Assembly: GCA_015852425.1 (NCBI GenBank)
Contig: JAAAIG010000433.1
Span: 1 to 31,777 of the forward strand
DNA: 31,777 nt
Reading direction: 5' to 3'
Source of the DNA: Gryganskiella cystojenkinii
Taxonomy: Eukaryota > Mortierellomycota > Mortierellomycetes > Mortierellales > Mortierellaceae
Positions 12,522 through 23,932 of the stretch are shown here, piece after piece (position 1 is the first letter of the stretch; every line of letters starts with the position of its first letter). Both the position numbers and the translations under genes were made by a program. The notes beneath the pieces are model-generated. The model made no database searches. It was not told the DNA's origin and saw only the letters and a program-made list of their open reading frames with translations.

Positions 12522-13672
12522 TGCTCACTCTCACAGTTCCCAGCTCTCATTCTCAAACAGCACGGTCTTTCAACGGAAAAAGAAACAAGACGCCTTCGTC
12601 CTTTTTTTAGGTACCCCATTTCCCCCCTTTCTCCCAACAAATAACCTGTATTTTGTTTGTTCGTCATGATGGTGTGAGTTTTCGTGACAATGAGAAAGTA
12701 GAGCACCGTGGAGCAAGACACGCATTTCTACATCTTTATGGTCCTAAATCTGGGGTGCGAACTGTTAAAGCAGCAGCAGGACATGTTGACCATCAGGGTT
12801 CATTCCCTCTTGAATGCACCTGTGATTTTACCATCATAAAAAAGGACGCGTTGTAACTCAAATGAGCGACGTGTCCTCTCTCCTAGTTGTGGTACTTGTC
12901 CTCCCATACCAGGCCACTCAGGTAAAAGTGAGGCACACTGCAGGGCTGATAGATAGGTATTCTCATTCACGTCTTTTTCCAGCAGCCTTTCTTGATCACT
13001 TTACTTTCCGTGTCTAGGCTCTCTCTATCAGGTACATCTCCTGCTTTTTTTTCTCTTGTGGACATCGATAAAGACAATAATCGAACGTCCTTGGATTTCA
13101 GCGTTACTGTGCTAGTCCTGTTGACCAGGCACTACTGCATACGACTCGTAGACCTACTCACAACCCATTCTCCCTTGATTCTCAATCAAGTAAACAGTCG
13201 CAAATTGGGGTCGTTACGGATAGTTAAGGGGGGAAACACGAAATTGGGTCCATGGGGACGAGACTTTTGTTTGTCCACCGTTAGCAGAAAGATTATTTTC
13301 TTTCTGTGGACTCCTGCATGATGGCCAACATGTCCCGATCAAAAATGCGATCGAAGTCGCTCTCCTTGCCCCTCAAATCTCGGCAGCGACGACCGTACGT
13401 ATCGCAAAGTCACGGAGATGGCCCGATAGCATCAGAGAACGAGAGAAGAACAAAAGGCAGGGCAGTAACGCCCATCTCACTCTTTGAGGGAGCTGAGAGT
13501 GCACCTCCTGCCAGACAACGATGCACAAGAGTCCCTAAATAGCCTTGGGAGACCATGGTCACTATGACGGGACTGGCAGGACCTGACAATGTGCGTGTAG
13601 TCTTCAGCAAGCGAGGTATGGAGCTTGAGGACTAATAATGCGGGGATGAAGAAAATATAACAATAGCAGCAT

Positions 13673-13708
13673 CAACAACAACAGCAACAACAACAACAAC
13701 AACAACAA
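13673..13708 (+). repeat. CAA trinucleotide microsatellite
   Basis: About eleven CAA-type units with one CAG interruption, in non-coding sequence. Confidence 0.85.
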
Positions 13709-14305
13709 TAGCGACGTTTCAAGCCAACCTTAACAGTACATCTCCGTGCTTCAAAGCCATGTGCCTTCTCGTAGACAGGAATGTTATTGCATGAATTTGT
13801 GAGCGCATTTCAATTAGCGCACAGGCCTTCTTGCGTCGTTGTTCCGGAGTCAAGTGTTTAAGCACAGGTAGACTAGACTAGTTGGGCTTTCTCGGGATGG
13901 TTGTCACCAGTCGTTCCGTAAAAAAATAATAGGGTGGTAACCAACTGTTGTTGTCACGATGCAAACACAACACAAACTCTATGTTGTTCTGATCAAAGAA
14001 ACTGCAGCGCCATGTTGTTTCGATTCTCAATTTGACTTCCAAAAAGACCCCGCCCCTGGAAACAAGGACTAGGGGGTGTGTTTTGTGTTTGTGTTTTCAT
14101 GATAGCATTTAAAAGCTGTGTATTCTGCGAAATGTAGCCAAAATACTTTGACCTGGTGGATAGGAAGAACTGACGGGATCCTCTCTTCTAGATAATGGTA
14201 TGCACGTAGTTTGCATCTACTTGTTGTATTTTTTATATATTATCGCTCTTTGCGGATTTGTAGTTGGTATGTAGTAGGGTCGGATCACACTCTGAAAGGT
14301 AAGGC

Positions 14306-14729
14306 TCAATCAAACTCGCGAGCCTCGGCGGCCTTCCGATCGGCATCAGCTTGCATCCTCGTGAATTTTTCTTGACGCTTCGCAGCTAACTCTGCTTCCT
14401 TGGCAGCCTTTTTCTTTCCCTGGCGAGTTGTCGGCACTGGAGGTGGTGGGGGATCAAACGCTGTGGGCATGAAAAAGTTGATGCCTCTCATAGAGATGTT
14501 ATATCCAATAAGTATGGCCAACGGATAGTAGATGTAGGCATTGGTAATATCGTACGCCTATAGGTAAGTCGAGAATGATAAGGATAGAAAACTGTCAGTC
14601 AAAAGAATTGCAAGCCTAGGTTTCTTCTAGGGGGTCAGCGATGGTAGGTAAGGTGCTTACGTGGCAGAAGAGAAGTGCGATGATGAACACGGCAAAGCCG
14701 ACGGCAGAAAACAGAATGGTGTTGGACAT
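14306..14729 (-). CDS. Small membrane protein of unknown function
   Basis: Exons 14729-14661 and 14557-14306, joined by a clean GT-AG intron, give 106 residues. The first exon is almost entirely one hydrophobic helix (SNTILFSAVGFAVFIIALLF). The second opens with YDITNAYIYYPLAILIGYNI, a second likely membrane segment. A polyproline linker (DPPPPPVP) follows, then a soluble, highly charged Lys/Glu/Ala helix of about 45 residues ending AEAREFD. The layout suggests a two-pass ER or mitochondrial membrane protein with a cytosolic coiled tail. I do not recognise the family. The gene model is supported by exon phase, splice sites, an intron right after the first helix, and a promoter shared with PRP43. 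Confidence 0.75.
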
Positions 14730-15136
14730 TGGTCCGATGCAGATGCAAGTAGAAGAAGGAAAAAAAATAATATAGAGACGGCAAAGGACGAATGGATGAA
14801 AACGATGCACCAAAAGGGAAGAGAAGAGGAAAGGAATCGACTCGTCCATGTTGTGTCCACTGCATTCGCACGCATTGCCATTGGCCCGTTACTCCCTGTC
14901 CAATCAAAATTGAGATCACATTGGACTCTTGAGATACCACGTGACTTCTGAGTTCCCGGAAAGTGCAAATGCTGCAAAGCAGTCGAGAAAACGTGACTGT
15001 CGATCCCTGTTATTTTTTTTCTTTTTTTTTCTCTCTCATCATTTCGGTCGGCCACCTTCTTCTCTTCGACCTCCCTTCCTCTCCATTCTACACATCTTTT
15101 TCATTCCCCACTTTCATTACAACAGGAATCTAAAGA
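14730..15136. promoter_or_regulatory. Divergent promoter small membrane protein / PRP43
   Basis: Region of 407 bp with a CCAATCA box (14900-14906), inverted ATTGG motifs near 14879 and 14919, and a CACGTG E-box at 14938-14943. A T-rich, then C/T-rich leader precedes the PRP43 ATG. CCAAT boxes in both orientations fit a bidirectional promoter. Confidence 0.55.
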
Positions 15137-17828
<2,692 letters not shown>

Positions 17829-18282
17829 AAGATTCATAGTCTTTAATATTTCTTTCTTTTTTTTTACCCCCCTTCTTGCATTCATCCAATCAACCAGTAT
17901 CGTCATAGTCATCTTCATCTTCATTATCATAATGGCATATTTCCACTCCACCTATTTATCGACCGGTATATTGTCTCGTGCAAAACATGTTGAGCACAGG
18001 TGTTGCTCACCTTTTCTTTGGCAGCACACGATCCTCGTACTGTCGATGACTACATCGAAAATGTCGTGACACAACGACAGTCACTACGAGGGTCAGACAC
18101 AGAGACACATCCATTGCTCTCTTTCAAATGTCCCTCAGCAGAACAATGGGACGACGTCCCCTCCTTTATTCTTCATCTCTTTCTCTTATCCCTCCCAAAC
18201 AGCCTCAGCCCTATCTATTTCCTCGCATCGACTCTCTCGTCTTTCATTCTCTTTTTACTGCTCTCTCCTCACTCACCCGACA
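17829..18282 (+). other. Spacer between PRP43 and CLPX
   Basis: 454 bp holding the PRP43 3' end and the CLPX promoter and leader, which is C/T-rich over its last 170 bp. An overlapping open frame (18000-18509) is in another frame than CLPX and has no protein-like features. Confidence 0.5.
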
Positions 18283-21200
18283 ATGTTGGTCGTAGCGATG
18301 CGCGCTGGGACCACCCCCCAGCGGACAATGACTTTTGTCTCTTTGAGAAAAAGTGCCCATCACCGCCCCACCACTCTCCTGACTCTGCGTGGACATCGTT
18401 CTCACAACAGTCATACCCATTCCACCTCCTCCATGAACCAGCCTGGTCTCCCCTCTCGTTTCTTCACGTCATCCTCTCAGACCAGGTACGCGGCTCAGCA
18501 ACCCCCTAGAAACTCTTCCTCCTCTCCCTCTGCTTCTTCTTCAGGAGCCCATGACGGTTCAGAGTCCGCCACCACCACTCGACTTCCCCGAAAACGCCAG
18601 TCGAGACAGGTCCTCGTTCCAAGCGCAGCCGAGTCGGGTTTAACCCGAGACGCCGCCGCTGGCACAACTACAATCGGAATGCATCCATCGGAAGAGTCAA
18701 AGCCTAGGAATCGGCCGAATTCAGCAAATGGTGTGTATGCATAAAATTGCTGAGACTCCTGGGGAGTTTTTTGTTGTCAAGTCTTGCCAATACTGATACC
18801 TTTCTCCTGTACCCTCCCCTCTCCATGTAGCAGGCGGTGATTCTTCTGCAGGAGATAATATCCACTCCGCCTCCCCCTCGTCTACCATCTATCCGAATCA
18901 ACCACCCTTTGCAACTCCCTTTCAAGCTCGAGATATCATCGGCGGCGGCGGCGGAGGTGGGCGAGGAACTGGAGGGGATTCTACCACCGGAGCTACCAAG
19001 AGATCTAACACTGCCAGTCAATCATCTGAATGGATGGGAAACATCCAAAGCCCTCGAACTGTACGTGCAGTCATATCGATCCCTTGCTTTTCTTTGTCTT
19101 ACTAAAAGGCTTTTGTGGAATGAGACTGGCCGTGCCTGGTATTGACGAGCTCTTTTCTTCGCGCCTTTTGTTGCCTTGTAGATCGTCAAACATTTGGATG
19201 AATACGTCATTGGGCAGGAGAAGGCGAAAAAGATACTCGCCGTTGCTGTCTATAACCACTACTCGCGCGTGAACGAGAACCTGCGACAGCAGCAAATTCA
19301 AGAATCGCTATCTGCTATCTCCCATGCCCCACCCTTGTCGCCCACAACCAATCCTAGCCACTCTTCGTCAAATGTGTTGATGAACGACGGTCCCAGCACA
19401 CCGGACCCCGTCATCGAGCCATACAACCCTCCTCCTTCATCACCATCTTCACCAGCAACGTCCTCTTCATCTCCTTCTTCCTCTCCATCTGCTGCTCCTC
19501 CTGGTACGACTATGGCTTCACCAACATCCGAAAATGGCACCAACAGCGAGTTGCAATATGTGCCTGGTCGGCGTAAGTTGTGAACTTTCAATTTGTCCAG
19601 AACGGAAGGCCCTTCGACTGGTGTCATGTGAAAACTCTATCGAAGGACGGTGTCACCCGGTTTAGTTTGAAATTTTAACCCAAATTTCCATCGCGGGCAA
19701 AATGTTGGTGGAGCAGCGAACGACTGGTTTCGCCAGGGCGACCTTTGAAAGACGATTATGGTAATGGCATGCTAACAGTCATAACCGATGTTCTTGCCTC
19801 TTGATTTTTGTAGAGGCTATCCACTACCCTCATCGACAGCCATGGATCAACTCTGCAACCAGTGGTCATGGACATGGGCATACTGGTCTACCTCAGAACC
19901 CACCTTCGATGTTCTCGCAGCCCTACGATACATACCAAAAACCGCCACAACAAACCGCTTCTCAGGTTCATCAACAACAGCATCAGCAGCAAATGAAGTT
20001 GGCAGAGGCGGCATCAAGAACACCACAAACAATCTTTGAGAAAAGCAATGTACTTCTTCTTGGACCAACTGGATCTGGAAAGACCTTACTGGCCAGGACT
20101 CTGGCCAAGGTGCTGAATGTGCCCTTTTCCATGTCTGATGGTACGTTTGTTCTAAGGGGATTCTTCTTCGTGTTCTGATGAGTGATTATAGACATAAATA
20201 TTGGTGACTGATACTACCTCCTGTACTTCCCTTTTGATCATTTTGCAGCCACACCTTTCACACAAGCTGGTTATGTTGGTGAAGATGTCGAGATGGTCAT
20301 TCATAGACTTTTGCAGGTAAATGATATGGGTTTTGTAATTGTGGAACTTGTCTCTTTGGCGGAGAAGTGATCTGATCAGTATTTCATTATATAACTGTAG
20401 AACTGCGAGTACAACATCAAGAAAGCCGAATGCGGGATTGTATTTATCGATGAAATTGACAAAATTTCAAAACGGCCAGATACTATGTCCATTTCTAAAG
20501 ATGTCTCTGGCGAGGGCGTTCAGCAGGCGCTGTTGAGAATGTTGGAGGGCACAGTGGTCAATGTAACGGAAAAGAATGGCTCGAACTGGAATGGATCCAA
20601 TGCTAATGGAGGAAACAGTCGTAAAGGCGGTCTCCCTGGAGTTGGGGGTCCTAGTGCTGGAAATGGTGGTGGAGGACCTGGAGCGAAAGGCGAGGTCTAT
20701 TCTGTCGATACGAGTAACATTCTGTTTATCCTGAGCGGGGCATTTATTGGGTTAGAGAAAATCGTCTTGGACAGAGTTTCCAAGGGCTCGATTGGATTTG
20801 ATGCCATGGTTCGAGCCCCTACATCAGAACTCGGTTCCTCGAAAGGTGCTTCGTCCCAAGTCACTCGTCTGTTGGATCAAGTTGACCCTACTGGTAAGAA
20901 CCTTCCCTTTGAGATCTTTTTTTTTTCTCACTTATTATTCTGGGATTGAAAGGAGGGAATATACTCAACAGAGGCCACTTGTATACTGTTATAGATCTCA
21001 TCAAGTTTGGATTGATTCCCGAGTTTATTGGAAGGCTCCCAGTGGTCGCATCTGTGAACCACTTGGACTCTGCGGCGCTGGTGCGGATTTTGACAGAGCC
21101 TCGTAATTCGCTCGTAAAACAGTATCAGGGACTTTTTGAAATGGGCGATGTCAAGATTCACTTTTCACAGGCGGCTCTTTATACCGTTGCAAACCAGGCG

Positions 21201-21597
21201 ATCGAGAAACAAACTGGCGCTCGCGGTCTTAGGAGGATCATGGTATGTTGCTATTTTACGCAGAATGTGTCGCAGCCACTTTTTATATTTTCGAACAAGA
21301 ATGTCGTGTATGTGCGTGTGCTATTTCTAAATAGCTTTATCCGATCATCTATTACCATAATTATAGGAGTCTCTTCTACTAGATGTAATGTACGAGGCGC
21401 CAGAATCGTCGATCAAGCATATAGTCATCGACAAGGAGGTTGCGCTCGGAAACAAGCCTGCCCTTTGTTTTACCAGAGGCGCAGAGGCTAGTGTGACAGC
21501 AGCATTGGATCGGGACGATGTACCACAAGATATACAATCAAGTGCCTCTGGAGGACCTGAGGATGAGCCTCTTGCAGCCGAGGCAGTATCTGTGTAA
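18283..21597 (+). CDS. CLPX: Mitochondrial ClpX-type AAA+ unfoldase
   Basis: Matrix AAA+ unfoldase. Exons are 18283-18730, 18831-19060, 19182-19572, 19814-20140, 20249-20316, 20401-20893, 20995-21242 and 21367-21597, giving 811 residues with consistent phases. An Arg/Ser/Thr-rich presequence leads into the ClpX start [19 protein letters not shown]. Walker A GPTGSGKT is at 440-447, pore loop GYVG at 473-476, and Walker B IVFIDEID has its acidic pair at 505-506. Next come IGF at 619-621, the arginine-finger box [11 protein letters not shown] and sensor 2 GARGLRR. The N-terminal zinc-binding domain is missing: no cysteine precedes Walker A. Two insertions enlarge the protein: a Ser/Pro- and Gln/His-rich one before Walker A, and a Gly/Asn-rich one near 545-588. 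The acceptor at 18829-18830 is NAGNAG (TAGCAG), allowing a one-residue variant. The gene converges with NLE1. Confidence 0.96.
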
Positions 21598-21668
21598 TGA
21601 TGGCCTGAAATTGCACATACTGATGACCATTATATCCCTTCGGCCCCGAATTGTTGTAACAAAGTGTA

Positions 21669-21674
21669 AATAAA
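21669..21674 (+). terminator. Polyadenylation signal of CLPX
   Basis: AATAAA 72 bp after the CLPX stop and before the NLE1 3' end. Confidence 0.6.
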
Positions 21675-21754
21675 CGAAACCGGAATGTAATAGAGCAGAA
21701 TGCATAATATTATGGATGGTGAGACGATACAAGGGTAGTTTGACATTTTTAATT

Positions 21755-23523
21755 TTAATATTTCCAGCTAGAAAGGTTCAAAGAGTAGAAAGTTAAGAAC
21801 AGATCGGTTAGATTATCTTGAAAGTCTTGATAAAAAAATGTCGAGACAATCAAACAGACACCACCCACACATCAGACTTACATCTTTAACGTCTTGTCCT
21901 TGCTTCCACTAGCAGCCTTGTCGCCAGAAGGACTCCAGTCGACAGTGAAGACCTCATCCAAATGGCCTGGGAGTTCCATCTTCATCTTTTTTGTTTTGAT
22001 ATCCCAAAGCTTGATGGTACTATCCTTGCTGCAAGAGAGCAACATCCTGCTGTCACTCGACCAAACGACCTGGTAGACTTCTGCGACGTGACCACGGAGT
22101 GAGGAAATGAATTTACCATCTCGACTGTCCCAGATCTTGACCGACTTGTCGAAACTGGCCGAGGCAATATACCGACCGTCGGGTGAAAAGCTTACATGAT
22201 TCACAGTCTTTTGATGGCCAACCATTCTCTTAGGTGCGACCTTCTTGCCGTCGACTTCTTCCTTCTTGTTAGGCCAGAGGTACATTGTAAAATCATCGGA
22301 ACCGGAGCAGAGTCTTTCTGGGTTGAGCGCAATCGCCTTTTCGTAACGCTCCAAAGCCCTCTTTTGGGCTTCATCCTCATCCTTATAGATCTTTCCAGTG
22401 TGATCGTTAGCGCCCGTTCTCAGCACGCCGTCAGTACTCAAAGCCAAGGTTGTGACCCAATGGGCGTGTCCAGAAAGAACCTTGACGAGTTTTCCGGGAT
22501 GAGGTCCTGTTGAGGCCCAGACCTTGATGGTCTTGTCTCTGGAAGCAGAGTAGATCAGTCCATCGCCAGCCCACTTGACGCACATGACAGGTGCAGTATG
22601 TTGAGCCATCGAGAAATCGAGTTGCTTCTTGACAACATCCCAGACACGAACAGTTCCATCCGAGGATGATGACGCCAATCTTCTGCAGGCCGAGTTACTA
22701 CGTTGTGGCAAAATGGTGGTTTAGATGTGTAAGCCCCAAATGAAAAAAATGAAAATATTATCACTCGAAAGAGAACAAGATGGAGAATGAGCAACTCACA
22801 GATGTAACGGCTCCCAGGCGAGGGCACTGACCCACTTTTGATGTCCCTTCAAAGTCGCATGTTGTTTTCCAGTCTTGGGATCCCAGATAATAACCAATCC
22901 ATCCATACCGGCCGACGCCAAATATTTGCCATTGGGAGACCAAGAGACATGCTGAACCCAATGAGTATGACCCTTCAATTGTGCCTTGGGTGTCTCTGTG
23001 TTCAAGTCCCAGATCCTAACGGTGGTATCGCCTCCTCCCGAAGCCAACATAGTACCGCAGGGGGAGAATTGTACGCACAAGATCGCATCCGTATGACCTG
23101 TGAGCGAGGAAGAACATCTGGTGACGGCCCTGACACGGAACACGGCCTGAGGTCTGTAAACGATCTTGAAAGTCTCTTCGGTCGAATGTTTCCCACTCTG
23201 AATGATATCTTGGTCCAATGTGTTGACAATCTCGGTCTCTGCAATCTCGAACGTGTAAGGCAGAGGGTCCTCATCCTAATAACATAGATCGATTTAGGAG
23301 GCAACAGAAAATAAAAAATGTCAGGCAAAGAAGAGATTAAGAACCTGCGCTTTCTGTTTCGGGTCATGATCAAGTGAGGTTGTCTTACAGTCCCCAATAG
23401 TGTGTTCAAGAGCACAGTTAGAAGCTCTGGGTTCATGTCGACAGGCAGGCTGACGGGGGGACCAGCGGTCACACCCTCCTCGCTGAGGAACTGAGCAATG
23501 ATATTGGCCTTTTCTTCAGCCAT
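21755..23523 (-). CDS. NLE1: Notchless/Rsa4 WD40 60S assembly factor
   Basis: Pre-60S assembly factor that the Rea1/Midasin AAA ATPase removes from the particle. Exons are 23523-23389, 23275-22800, 22697-21882 and 21767-21755, giving 479 residues (human NLE1 has 485). The N-terminal NLE/ubiquitin-like domain (about residues 5-85) includes DEDPLPYTFEIAETEIVNTL, the region that contacts the Rea1 MIDAS in the family. It is followed by YRPQAVFRVRAVTRCSSSL and a WD40 propeller with repeats ending VRIWDL, VIIWDP, VRVWDV, IKVWAS, MYLWPN, VKIWDS, IKLWDI and LKIWKY. The family insertion DHTGKIYKDEDEAQKRALER lies between repeats. Reading straight through exon 3 gives a stop (TAA, 21880-21878) that cuts the last strand before its tryptophan. 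Splicing at the perfect GTAAGT donor (21881) to the 13-nt exon restores it. Confidence 0.95.
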
Positions 23524-23932
23524 GTTGTGTTATATGGATATAAGAGCGAAAGGGTAGATGATATAAGGTTGAAATAAAAGCCGTATAGGAGGATAAAGAG
23601 AAGAGAGGGGGAGAAAGGGGGAAGTTTGATGAATGGCAATGAATGATGGTTTGATGAAGAAGAGGGTTGAATGAGTCGTCGCAGAACCTTGCGGGGAGGG
23701 GTTTCTTTCTTTGCTTGCAGTAGCCAAAAAAAGACAAGCCACAACAACACACGAAATCAAGTTGATTTTGAAAGCAGTCGTTGTTTGGACCCTTAAGTTG
23801 ACTTCCAGTTCGATTTATTCATGTCTGGTTCATTGTTCCTTTGTATATCCACAGATATTGACCAGAGCGAGTACGCCAACAGATTGTGTACTTTCCCATT
23901 TATTAGTTGATCGTTGTTAAGAATTTTCCACT
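23524..23932 (-). other. Spacer between F-box gene and NLE1
   Basis: 409 bp between tandem minus-strand genes: NLE1 promoter and purine-rich leader (plus-strand view) next to 23524, and the F-box 3' end next to 23932. Minus-strand AATAAA (TTTATT at 23899-23904) lies 29 bp after the F-box stop. No gene is seen. Confidence 0.5.

Larger units (their letters stand above)
10072..14305. other. 4.2 kb block without an established gene
   Basis: The first 170 bp or so are the dioxygenase promoter. Beyond it I find no coding region with recognisable homology on either strand. The block holds microsatellites ((CA)n near 10644-10668, (CT)n at 12490-12521, (CAA)n at 13673-13708), a TATA box with a splice-ready ATG near 11015, a second weak two-exon candidate at 12862-13321, and many short T-rich or A-rich open frames that look random. 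Non-coding RNA genes or a rapidly evolving gene are possible. Confidence 0.5.

Noticed and set aside
12328..12669. 113-codon open frame with a SLSLSLSL run
   Set aside because: It is produced by the CT microsatellite; no other coding evidence.
21878..21880. In-frame TAA taken as the NLE1 stop
   Set aside because: It overlaps a perfect GTAAGT donor, and splicing to the 13-nt exon restores the conserved C-terminal tryptophan.
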